Below are positions 27,222-34,372 of a stretch of 64,000 bases of DNA, one piece after another; positions within the stretch are counted from its first letter, which is position 1; every line of letters starts with the position of its first letter. The translations under genes were made by a program, and so were the position numbers. The notes under the pieces are model-generated. The model saw only the letters and a list, made by a program, of their open reading frames with translations, ran no database searches and was not told the origin of the DNA. Source of the stretch: Neolewinella agarilytica (GTDB lineage: Bacteria; Bacteroidota; Bacteroidia; Chitinophagales; Saprospiraceae); the NCBI RefSeq assembly GCF_900110645.1, contig NZ_FOFB01000019.1:62001-126000 (forward strand). Reading direction: 5' to 3'.

Positions 27222-27262
27222 ACTCGCGCAAGCGCTCGGGTTTTTCGGAGCGGAGCTCCTCG
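27222..27262. repeat. GC-rich dispersed hairpin repeat, copy
   Basis: CTCGCGCAAGCGCTCGGGT then TTTCGGAGCGGAGCTCCTC, close to the copy at 40252-40293. Confidence 0.7.
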
Positions 27263-27303
27263 TCCGAAAAGCCAGCCGCTTCGCAGTGTGCCCTACAACA
27301 GCG

Positions 27304-27366
27304 GCAGCTACTACCTGACTCCTTGACTACCTGACTGTTTGACTCCTTGACTACCTGACTCCCTGC
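27304..27366. repeat. Low-complexity array CTGACTCCTTGACTA
   Basis: About four degenerate 15-base units, same family as at 8046; lies directly after prfB's stop on its 3' side. Confidence 0.85.
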
Positions 27367-27369
27367 CTC

Positions 27370-28458
27370 CTACTTCGCCTCCCCACTCCACCGCAAGTAA
27401 GCCTTCAGAAACCCTTCCAGGTCCCCGTCCAGCACCGCATCCGTCTGCGAAGTCTGCCAGCCCGTCCGGTGGTCCTTCACGCGGCGGTCGTCGAGCACAT
27501 AGCTCCGAATCTGGCTGCCCCATTCGTTGGCGGTTTTCCCGGCTTCCACTTCTTCTTTCTCCGCGCGCTGCTTCTCCAGCTCTTTTTCGTAGATCCGGCT
27601 ACGGAGCATCTTCATCGCCCGGTCCCGGTTCTTGTGCTGCGAGCGTTCATCCTGGCACTCCACCACAATACCCGTTGGGGCGTGGGTAACCCGGACGGCG
27701 GACTCCGTCTTGTTAACGTGCTGCCCACCCGCGCCACTGGCGCGGAAGGTATCCCAGCTCAGATCGGCCGGGTTAATCTCCACCTCAATGCTGTCATCCA
27801 CCAGCGGGTGTACGAATACGGAGGCGAAGCTCGTCTGCCGCTTTCCCTGGGCGTTGAACGGACTGATACGCACCAGGCGGTGCACCCCGTTTTCGCCCTT
27901 CATCATGCCGTAGGCGAAGTCGCCCTCAATCTCAATGGTCGCAGATTTGATGCCCGCGACGTCCCCGTCGTTGCGGTTGGCGGGGCGGACTTTATAGCCC
28001 GCGTGCTTCTCGGCGTACATTGTAAACATCCGCAGCAGCATCTCGGCCCAGTCGTTGGCCTCGGTGCCTCCGGCACCGGCGTTAATCTCCAGAATACAGC
28101 CCAGTTCGTCTTCCGGGCGGTTAAGGGTGGCCCGGAACTCGGCGTCGTCCAGAACCGCAACGGTTTCTTCGTATCGGCGGTCCAGGTCTTCTTCCGTCCC
28201 CTCCCCTTCTTTCAGAAACTCCAGCAGTATTTCCAGGTCATCCACCCGGTCAGCTACCACCTGATATTGCTTTACCCAGCCCTTGTTACTCTGCAGCTGC
28301 TTCATCACTGCTTCGGCGGCTTTACTATCGTTCCAGAATTCCGGATCCAGGCTTTTTTGTGTAAGGTCTTCAATGACGAAGCTCCGCTTCTCCACGTCGA
28401 GGTAACCGCGCAGCAGGGCCAGGCGATCTTTGAGCTCTTTGAGTTGGTCTGAAGTCAT
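27370..28458 (-). CDS. prfB: Peptide chain release factor 2
   Basis: RF2 ends translation at UGA and UAA. The 362-residue product has the GGQ loop (SGAGGQHVNKTESAVR) that triggers peptidyl-tRNA hydrolysis and the SPF codon-recognition motif (RISPFNAQGKRQTS), which distinguishes RF2 from RF1. The frame is continuous from the ATG at 28458 (MTSDQLKELKDRLALL), so the programmed +1 frameshift found in many prfB genes is absent. It is downstream of, and separated by a terminator from, the rpmB-rpmG-DUF4295 operon. Confidence 0.97.
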   Translation of the reverse strand: MTSDQLKELKDRLALLRGYLDVEKRSFVIEDLTQKSLDPEFWNDSKAAEAVMKQLQSNKGWVKQYQVVADRVDDLEILLEFLKEGEGTEEDLDRRYEETVAVLDDAEFRATLNRPEDELGCILEINAGAGGTEANDWAEMLLRMFTMYAEKHAGYKVRPANRNDGDVAGIKSATIEIEGDFAYGMMKGENGVHRLVRISPFNAQGKRQTSFASVFVHPLVDDSIEVEINPADLSWDTFRASGAGGQHVNKTESAVRVTHAPTGIVVECQDERSQHKNRDRAMKMLRSRIYEKELEKQRAEKEEVEAGKTANEWGSQIRSYVLDDRRVKDHRTGWQTSQTDAVLDGDLEGFLKAYLRWSGEAK

Positions 28459-28545
28459 GATAGATTCGTTGAGTAGGCGGGGCGCGAAAGTACAGTATTT
28501 AGCAAGAAGATCGAGCGTTGCAGATTGAGTACTACAACAGAAAAG

Positions 28546-28585
28546 CAAAGAGGCCCATGTCGCGTTAGCGAAATGGGCCTCTTTG
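28546..28585. terminator. Terminator after the rpmB-rpmG-DUF4295 operon
   Basis: Perfect 13-bp stem CAAAGAGGCCCAT (28546-28558) with ATGGGCCTCTTTG (28573-28585) and an inner CGC-GTTA-GCG; T-rich sequence follows on the minus strand. It lies 19 bases after the DUF4295 stop and 88 bases before prfB. Confidence 0.85.
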
Positions 28586-28604
28586 TATCCAGAAGAAGTA
28601 AGAA

Positions 28605-28778
28605 TTACTTGTCCTTCATGAATTCATCAATCTTGTCTTTGTGGACCATTACCTCTTTGTAAGAGTACTTGCCCGTTACAGGATCCTTTACGGACTGTAC
28701 GACTTTGATGAAATCGCGGCCGGAGCCAGCGTTGGCGGCCCGTTGTCCGGTCCGAGAGTTCTTTGATACTTTAGCCAT
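28605..28778 (-). CDS. DUF4295 small basic protein
   Basis: A 57-residue basic protein (MAKVSKNSRTGQRAANAGSG ... KDKIDEFMKDK), too short for a standard ORF cut-off. It lies 56 bases after rpmG on the same strand, matching the conserved Bacteroidota order rpmB-rpmG-DUF4295, and is probably ribosome-associated. It has no cysteines and no membrane segment. Confidence 0.88.
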   Translation of the reverse strand: MAKVSKNSRTGQRAANAGSGRDFIKVVQSVKDPVTGKYSYKEVMVHKDKIDEFMKDK

Positions 28779-28834
28779 TGCAGAATTGGTTGTCTATCCT
28801 TAACGACAACTGCCGCTATGGATAAGTTCAATGA

Positions 28835-29023
28835 TTACTTGATTTCCCGGTGTAGTGTCACCTTGCGCAGAATCGGGTTGTACTTCTTAAGCTCAACACG
28901 ATCAGGAGAGTTCTTACGGTTCTTTTGAGTAACGTAGCGGCTGGTGCCGGGCTGTCCGCTGGTCTTGTGCTCGGTGCACTCCAGAATGATGAGGTTGCGG
29001 TTACCTTTACTTTTCTTAGCCAT
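28835..29023 (-). CDS. rpmG: 50S ribosomal protein L33
   Basis: A 62-residue protein of the large ribosomal subunit. [19 protein letters not shown] and [20 protein letters not shown] are typical L33 blocks; only one of the possible zinc-ribbon cysteines remains (ILECTEH), so this is a Cys-poor (C-) form. Second gene of the rpmB operon. An unusually long hairpin (29032-29137) occupies the gap to rpmB and ends eight bases before the start codon, so it may control L33 translation or processing. Confidence 0.95.
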   Translation of the reverse strand: MAKKSKGNRNLIILECTEHKTSGQPGTSRYVTQKNRKNSPDRVELKKYNPILRKVTLHREIK

Positions 29024-29031
29024 AATTAATG

Positions 29032-29137
29032 ATCTTTTAGATTTTGGCTGTTCTTAAGTCAGCCGAAGAAACAAAGCTCCACGCCTGCGACAGTGGAGCT
29101 TTGTTTCTCCGGCTGACACAGCCAAAATCTAAAAGAT
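29032..29137 (-). promoter_or_regulatory. Long inverted repeat between rpmB and rpmG
   Basis: Left arm: ATCTTTTAGATTTTGGCTG, GTCAGCCG, AGAAACAAAGCTCCAC. The right arm is its reverse complement apart from a six-base insertion (TTCTTAA against T) and one mismatch; the loop is about 10 bases. The total paired length is about 43 bp. It fills most of the 152-base rpmB-rpmG gap in the transcript. Confidence 0.85.
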
Positions 29138-29175
29138 GTGGAGCAATAACCTCTTTGGTAAGGAGACTAAATTAT

Positions 29176-29427
29176 TTATTTCAGCTTAACGCCGGTTTCG
29201 ATGCCTTTGCTTTCCAACTTCTTGATGTAAGCATATACACCAAGCTTGTTGATCGTACGCATGGCAGAAGTAGAGATGCGAAGAGTTACGAACTTGCCTA
29301 ACTCAGGAACAAAAAATTTCTTCTTCTGAATGTTAGGAACGAAACGACGCTTCGTCTTCCGGTTAGAGTGGGAAACGTTGTTGCCGCTGATCGGCTTCTT
29401 ACCCGTGAGTTTACAAACTTTAGACAT
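29176..29427 (-). CDS. rpmB: 50S ribosomal protein L28
   Basis: An 83-residue protein of the large subunit: MSKVCKLTGKKPISGNNVSHSNRKTKRRF is the conserved N-terminus (CxLTGKKPxxGNxVSHS; stretch shown in two overlapping parts as KVCKLTGKKPISGNNVSHSN). First gene of the rpmB-rpmG-DUF4295 operon and adjacent to tRNA-Arg upstream. Confidence 0.96.
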   Translation of the reverse strand: MSKVCKLTGKKPISGNNVSHSNRKTKRRFVPNIQKKKFFVPELGKFVTLRISTSAMRTINKLGVYAYIKKLESKGIETGVKLK

Positions 29428-29490
29428 CGTTACATACGTTATTCGGCACGAATGCCGGGAACAAAAAGGCAGACCGAAGTCTGCCCGATG

Positions 29491-29564
29491 TGACCGCGTC
29501 AGGATTCGAACCTGAAACCTCTTGATTCGTAGTCAAGTGCTCTATCCAGTTGAGCTACGCAGCC
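29491..29564 (-). tRNA. tRNA-Arg (anticodon ACG)
   Basis: Acceptor GGCTGCG pairs with CGCGGTC including two G-U pairs; anticodon arm CTTGA-CTACGAA-TCAAG; T arm CAGG-TTCGAAT-CCTG; discriminator A. No CCA encoded. The first base A of the anticodon would be read as inosine. Confidence 0.97.
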
Positions 29565-29585
29565 ATTCTTCTTCCGAAGCGGGTG

Positions 29586-29593
29586 CAAAGGTA
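29586..29593 (-). promoter_or_regulatory. -7 promoter element of tRNA-Arg
   Basis: Minus strand TACCTTTG, a full match to the Bacteroidota -7 box TAnnTTTG, 22 bases before the tRNA 5' end. The -33 element is not clear. Confidence 0.55.
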
Positions 29594-29672
29594 ATTCTTG
29601 TTTTGGAATTACACAATAGAAGGGTAAATATTTTATTCTTTTTTTATTGATTGCCCTTTTGCCCGCGAAGGT

Positions 29673-30593
29673 CTATTTGTTCCGCCCAATGATTACAACC
29701 CCGACAATCACCAGGCCTGCACCAATACCCTGTACCAGGTTCAGGCTTTCGTTAAGCACCAAGTATTCCAGCACAATAGTTGCTACGGGGCCAATTGCCC
29801 CGAGAATGGCGGCGTCCCCTGCACCAATCCGGCGTACTCCCTCCGTCACCATATAGCTGGGGATGACGGTACAGAAAACAGCCAGTACTAATCCGTAGAC
29901 ATATAAACCCGGCTCCAGCCCGAAAAGAGTGTTGCCCGAAAAGAACACGTGCAGCAATACCGCGATGCTGGCAGCGACCAGTGCCAGAGAGGTGAACCGG
30001 ACCGTGCCCAGGCGCGGCGCGAAGCGCCCGCTGCCGATCACGTAAAAGCTGTAAAGAAAGGCACTCAGGAAAACGAGGCTGGCGCCCAATGCGGTATAAT
30101 TCCCTACGGAGAAGTCCGATCCACTAAAGGCTAGTGCAATGCCGGCGTAGCAAATTCCGGTGGCCAGCCATTGAACGGGCTTGATGGGCGTCCCGAAAAT
30201 TATCCGTTGCAGCAAAAGTACCATCGTAGGGTATACGAACAGGATCAGTCGCTCCATCCCCGCACTGAGGTACTGCAAGCCGAGAAAATCGGTGTAGCTC
30301 GCTGCATAATAGCCAAAGACCCCCAGAATGACGATCACAATAAAATCACGCCGGCTGAGCGGCCCGTGGGTAGCCGTACGCTCCCGCCGAAACCAGGCGA
30401 TCAATAAAAACAAGGGTAATGCGAAAGCCATCCGCAGGCCAAGCAACGTGATGCTCGTCACTTCATACTGATAGGCCAGTTTAATCACAATTGCCTTGCA
30501 GGAAAAGAGTATGGCCCCCAGCAGCATCAGACCTACGCCAATTTGGCGATTACGAATGGCGGCGGCATCAATGGAGGGCTCGGCGGCTGGCAT
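29673..30593 (-). CDS. EamA/DMT-superfamily transporter
   Basis: A 306-residue protein with ten hydrophobic spans arranged as two EamA halves (first GVGLMLLGAILFSCKAIVIKLAY, second SLVFLSAFLYSFYVIGSGRF). The drug/metabolite exporters move metabolites such as amino acids or purines; the substrate cannot be told. It stands alone between the tRNA-Arg and ZIP genes; a copy of the dispersed 18-bp motif lies 84 bases before its start in the gene's orientation. Confidence 0.85.
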   Translation of the reverse strand: MPAAEPSIDAAAIRNRQIGVGLMLLGAILFSCKAIVIKLAYQYEVTSITLLGLRMAFALPLFLLIAWFRRERTATHGPLSRRDFIVIVILGVFGYYAASYTDFLGLQYLSAGMERLILFVYPTMVLLLQRIIFGTPIKPVQWLATGICYAGIALAFSGSDFSVGNYTALGASLVFLSAFLYSFYVIGSGRFAPRLGTVRFTSLALVAASIAVLLHVFFSGNTLFGLEPGLYVYGLVLAVFCTVIPSYMVTEGVRRIGAGDAAILGAIGPVATIVLEYLVLNESLNLVQGIGAGLVIVGVVIIGRNK

Positions 30594-30744
30594 ATGGGAT
30601 CAAGTTCGCACAAAGGTCGACAGATGGGGCTTAGGCTACGATCCTTTCCCCGCCTGAATTACGATGCAGCAGGTTGGGCGCCGGAGCGCAGGTGCAGAAG
30701 ATTGTTTTTTTAGCAGTGGAGGCGCTTTCAGGCTACCAGACGAT

Positions 30745-31497
30745 CTAGTGCGCCGTAAAGTAAGCCACCATCATCCCCACCACCACTACGGCAAATTTCT
30801 TAGCAGAAATGCCGTGGTTGCGGTCTCCGTCCGCCTCGAAAAGGATCGTTGTGGAGATATGCAGGAAGCTACCGATCACGAGGGCCAGCACCCGGTTCCG
30901 CCAGACGGGATCAATACTGATCACTTCGCCCAGCACGGCCCCCAGAGGTGAAAGCAGACCAAACAGCAATAAGCACCCCCAGGTAGTACGCGATGAATAG
31001 CCCGAATGCCGCAACAACAAACCCAGAGCAAAGGCCGCAGGAATTTTGTGCAGTACAATTCCCACCAGCAGGTGGTCGCCATCCATGTGTGTATGCTGGT
31101 GTAGCGAGTGGCCCATCTCTCCTGCCGTGCCCAGCGGCAAACCTTCCAGCAAAGCGTGCAATCCCAAGCCGACCATTACCGTAATAGCATAGCCGTATCC
31201 CTGTCGTTTATGGGCGTGTACGTGGCCATGTTCCACGCCCTGGCTAAGACCTTCCAGCAGGAGTTGAACAAAAAAACCGCCCAGTAGCCATACGCCGGTA
31301 TGATACTCCGGATTACGGAATACGGTGGGCATTAACTCCATGGCTGCAATACCTAAAAGGTAAGCACCACTAAAGGATAACAAAAGAGGAAGAACAGCCT
31401 GCCAGCGATTTTTGTCAGAATCGGTACGGATGGCTTGCGCCAATCCTCCACCGATCAGTACACTGCTAAAGAGGATCAGATATTGCCAGATGGCCAT
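30745..31497 (-). CDS. ZIP-family metal transporter
   Basis: A 250-residue ZIP transporter that brings zinc or another divalent metal into the cytoplasm. The metal sites are in GLGLHALLEGLPLG (fourth span) and VLHKIPAAFALGLLL (fifth span); a His-rich loop HGHVHAHK between earlier spans is typical. The gene directly follows an ArsR-type regulator on the same strand, which suggests metal-responsive control. Confidence 0.9.
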   Translation of the reverse strand: MAIWQYLILFSSVLIGGGLAQAIRTDSDKNRWQAVLPLLLSFSGAYLLGIAAMELMPTVFRNPEYHTGVWLLGGFFVQLLLEGLSQGVEHGHVHAHKRQGYGYAITVMVGLGLHALLEGLPLGTAGEMGHSLHQHTHMDGDHLLVGIVLHKIPAAFALGLLLRHSGYSSRTTWGCLLLFGLLSPLGAVLGEVISIDPVWRNRVLALVIGSFLHISTTILFEADGDRNHGISAKKFAVVVVGMMVAYFTAH

Positions 31498-31579
31498 AGA
31501 GAGTCAGTCGGGAGCACAAAAAAATCCATAGAAATGGAAAAGGAATACAGGGGTGTTTTACAGCAACTAATCAGTACAT

Positions 31580-31906
31580 TCACATATTACACTGGCAGTT
31601 CTCCAGGCATTCAATGATCAGGCTAACGTCACGTTCCTTCAGGCTATACATCATGGAGCGTCCATCCCGCTTGACGGAAAGAATCCCCTTAAGCTTCATG
31701 TTCTGAAGATGATGGCTTACCAGAGATTGTTCGGCGCGGGGCCCGAGGGCGGCGCAAATATCCGTCACGTTAAGGCGTGGGTGCTGCTCCAGAAGATGAA
31801 CGATACCCAGCCGCAGAGGATGAGCCACCGTTTTCAGGATAAAAGCGATACGCTCCAGCTTCTCCGCTTCCTGTTCATTCAATATGGTGGGCTTCACATT
31901 TTCCAT
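31580..31906 (-). CDS. ArsR/SmtB-family transcriptional regulator
   Basis: A 108-residue winged-helix repressor: hydrophobic HPLRLGIVHLLEQ helix, recognition region RAEQSLVSHHLQNMKLKGIL and the wing VKRDGRSMMYSL. The C-terminus ECLENCQCNM has three closely spaced cysteines that may bind metal. Because the ZIP gene follows after 82 bases on the same strand, it probably regulates zinc uptake; a direct match to its operator could not be identified. Confidence 0.88.
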   Translation of the reverse strand: MENVKPTILNEQEAEKLERIAFILKTVAHPLRLGIVHLLEQHPRLNVTDICAALGPRAEQSLVSHHLQNMKLKGILSVKRDGRSMMYSLKERDVSLIIECLENCQCNM

Positions 31907-32350
31907 GCTACCGGGATTTTTTCGTTGCCATTGGATACAAGTAAGGAGTAGGATTAGTTGAGAATATGGTCAATTCAGGCCAATCACCCGGAAAATCATT
32001 GTTGATTTCCTGCTGCGAGTTCCTGCCCACTCTTTTACTTCAACATTGGGAGCCAACCCCACGTCGCCCCCCTCATCCACCACCCGGCAAGGCCTCCTAC
32101 TACAGCACCCATGCCCGGAAATTTATCATTAGCTCCGGATCTGAATCAGCACCGTATCGCGCCTGTTGGCTGAGTACCCGTATGCACTAAGCTAGAAAAG
32201 CGGAAGGGCTAACCACGGATGCGGCCGAATTTCGGAAGTGTACGTTTAGGCGTACTTTTCAGCGCTTAAATCAGCGTGCTTTAAGGTGCAAAGTCTGTTG
32301 CATTGCTGAGCACGAAATACTTTCGCTGAAAGTCAAATCCATTTCCCGCA
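31907..32350. other. Intergenic region without recognised gene
   Basis: Holds the divergent starts of the ArsR and Crp/Fnr genes. Seen: GTACG-TTTAGG-CGTAC near 32240, and a perfect 15-bp inverted repeat ACTTTC-GCT-GAAAGT at 32319-32333, 17 bases before the Crp/Fnr ATG, which could be its own operator. A 74-codon open frame at 31966-32190 has no coding features. Confidence 0.5.
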
Positions 32351-32869
32351 ATGCTCAACGCTAAAAAAAGGAAAACACGAAAAGTATCCAAAGGTGACGT
32401 CCTTTTGAGTTCCGGAGATATTGCCATCTATGGTTATCAGGTCCTAAGCGGTTGCCTGAGAAGTTACGTCATCGACCGTAACGGAAAGGAGCACATCCTG
32501 CAATTTGCTCCCGAAGACTGGCTGATCACTGATTTGGATAGCGCCATGAACAAAAAGCCGTCGGCTATTTTTATTGATGCAATCGAAGACAGTGAAGTCA
32601 TTTCTGTTCGCGTTGCTGAGTTCATGAATTTCCACAGCCTGGACAAAAATACGCTGGTTGAAATGAATCTCAAGTTCCGTAACAGCATCATTGCGTCCAA
32701 CAAGAGAGTCATCAATATGCTGTGCGCAACGGCCGAGGACCGTTACCTCGAGTTCCTCGAAACTTACCCCGACCTGGCACAACGGATCCCCCAGAAACTG
32801 ATCGCTTCCTACATTGGCATTACACCAGAATACCTGAGTGATCTGAGGCGTAAACTTGCTAATAAGTAA
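32351..32869 (+). CDS. Crp/Fnr-family transcriptional regulator
   Basis: A 172-residue regulator: N-terminal cyclic-nucleotide-binding-like domain (KGDVLLSSGDIAIYGYQVLSG ... RNGKEHILQFAPEDWL, in two blocks) and a short C-terminal winged helix (LIASYIGITPEYLSDLRRKL). No Fnr-type cysteine cluster is visible. Many Bacteroidota proteins of this kind respond to unknown signals. The following DoxX and ferric-reductase-like genes are possible targets, but there is no direct evidence. Confidence 0.88.
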   Translation: MLNAKKRKTRKVSKGDVLLSSGDIAIYGYQVLSGCLRSYVIDRNGKEHILQFAPEDWLITDLDSAMNKKPSAIFIDAIEDSEVISVRVAEFMNFHSLDKNTLVEMNLKFRNSIIASNKRVINMLCATAEDRYLEFLETYPDLAQRIPQKLIASYIGITPEYLSDLRRKLANK

Positions 32870-33161
32870 CAGACGCTTTAAGGCCTGCCGGAAGGGCAAT
32901 CCTTTTCTATTCCTTTTTCTTAAGGTATCTTATTTTTTGCCCGAATTCCTACCCGCAACTTTGCCCCGGTGTAAATCAAGAAAGGTTTTCACTCTTCCAA
33001 ATTTGGCGGTGTGCCAGATGTAAGGATACACCTTAGTCGTCAGACGAGCTTTCCACCGACTGAAACAGGAGGAAACAACTCATCCGGCAAATACAATTAC
33101 CATCCTTACACCTGTTGTATTGCCCCTGATTTCTTATCAAACCAAACAAATTTCGGGTATA

Positions 33162-33572
33162 ATGTCAGTCCAGAACAACAACAAAGCAATCAATATCGGC
33201 CTGTGGATAGCACAGGCTTTACTCGGCCTCATGTTCCTGATGGCCGGCTCAATGAAAACCTTTCAACCCGTCGAAGCACTGGTGGAGGCACTTCCCTGGG
33301 TCGCCAATACTCCGGTAGCGCTGGTGAAGTTCATCGGCATAAGCGAATTGCTCGGTGGCCTGGGTTTGCTACTGCCCTCCATTTTACGTATCAAGCCATT
33401 CCTGACCGTTTGGGCAGCCTACGGCCTGGTGGTCGTAATGGTGCTGGCCGCTGCTTTCCACGCCTCAAGAGGGGAATTCTCCGCCATCGGTATGAACGTT
33501 GTTCTTATCGGCCTGGCAGCCTTCATCGCCTGGGGCCGGAGCAAGAAAGCACCGATTGCAGCTAGGGCCTAG
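33162..33572 (+). CDS. DoxX-family membrane protein
   Basis: A 136-residue protein with four membrane spans and the DoxX pattern (IAQALLGLMFLMAGSMKTF, ISELLGGLGLLLPSILRI). DoxX proteins are linked to redox balance, but their chemistry is unclear. I start at the ATG at 33162 (MSVQNNNKAINIGLW); an ATG at 33120 gives an implausible extension. The end overlaps by 11 bases the end of the convergent gene on the other strand. Confidence 0.85.
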   Translation: MSVQNNNKAINIGLWIAQALLGLMFLMAGSMKTFQPVEALVEALPWVANTPVALVKFIGISELLGGLGLLLPSILRIKPFLTVWAAYGLVVVMVLAAAFHASRGEFSAIGMNVVLIGLAAFIAWGRSKKAPIAARA

Positions 33573-34158
33573 GCTGCCGTTGCTTCCAAACCCGGTACAC
33601 CTGCAGCAACATCACCGGCACGAAGTGCACAAGGGCAGCGCCCATGCTTCCCCCCTCTCCCTGTAAACCCAACAGGGCCCAGTGGGCAAAGGCCATAATT
33701 GCGGCGAGGTAAACCCACCGCTGAAGCTTTTTCCAGGCAGGGCCCATTCTCCTGACGGCAGCATCGGTACTCGTGATGGCCAGAGGGATAAAGATGAAAA
33801 AGGCAATCCAGCCGGTTAGGATGGCGATATCGGCAAACTCATTGACGATCCGCCCCAGGGAGTACTCCAGAAGGTAAAAGATGGTGTGCAACAGGGTATA
33901 AGCAAAGGCCGCTACCCCAAAGAAACGACGATTCCGCATGAGCCAACCTACTATTTTGGCCTTGGGAAACAGCAAGGAGACGGGAGTGGCTACGAGACTG
34001 ACAATCAGCATCCGTCCGGCTAATTCGCCGGTGATGTGCATAATCTGATCGTAGCTGATGCCGCTACTCAGGTAATTCCTGGTGAGTAGAATTCCGGGGA
34101 TTGCCAGAATTACCCAAAGGATATACTTACTGGTGAGGAAAGATTTTAATTTATCCAT
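33562..34158 (-). CDS. Ferric reductase-like transmembrane protein (MsrQ-like)
   Basis: A 198-residue protein with six membrane spans and paired His residues in helices three and five (AFAYTLLHTIFYLLEY, MAFAHWALLG), as in the haem-b ferric-reductase-like domain family that includes MsrQ. No flavin or NAD-binding domain is attached, so it needs a partner. MsrP is not nearby; the molybdoenzyme at 22296 is of the same fold family but in another locus. It converges on DoxX. Confidence 0.8.
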   Translation of the reverse strand: MDKLKSFLTSKYILWVILAIPGILLTRNYLSSGISYDQIMHITGELAGRMLIVSLVATPVSLLFPKAKIVGWLMRNRRFFGVAAFAYTLLHTIFYLLEYSLGRIVNEFADIAILTGWIAFFIFIPLAITSTDAAVRRMGPAWKKLQRWVYLAAIMAFAHWALLGLQGEGGSMGAALVHFVPVMLLQVYRVWKQRQPRP

Positions 34159-34264
34159 TATATGTAGTCAGGTGGATGCAGGATAGCCTTGTGGAGGGCT
34201 CTATTCCGTCGCCAGAGTAAGAGAATAATCACCGGTTAATAACACCGCTCCTTCGTCTTTCCCC

Positions 34265-34324
34265 TGCACCTGCGTCCGCGCCCGCATTCCACACTCAGTA
34301 GAATCAGGCGCGGACGCAGGTGCA
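34265..34324. repeat. Inverted pair of the dispersed 18-bp motif
   Basis: TGCACCTGCGTCCGCGCC at 34265-34282 and its exact reverse complement at 34307-34324, separated by 24 bases. They form a hairpin between the GH3 stop and the start of the ferric-reductase-like gene, and are the only pair of identical copies facing one another in the window. Confidence 0.95.
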
Positions 34325-34372
34325 GGGTTTAGAACGAGAAAGCAGTGTATGTTGCAGGCTTCGCAAAAATGC

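Noticed and set aside
28384-28458. Programmed frameshift in prfB
   Set aside because: The frame is continuous from ATG 28458 through the first 60 codons and has no early UGA.
29576-29592. CCGAAGCGGGTGCAAAGG near tRNA-Arg
   Set aside because: Matches only half of the motif and overlaps the tRNA promoter box, which explains the sequence.
31966-32190. 74-codon open frame between ArsR and Crp/Fnr genes
   Set aside because: Composition is unlike protein coding, no start context or family, and it overlaps two promoter regions.
34265-34282. Motif as a restriction-modification target (contains CACCTGC, a known type IIS recognition word)
   Set aside because: Many copies share longer conserved flanks than such an enzyme needs, and no methylase gene is in the window.
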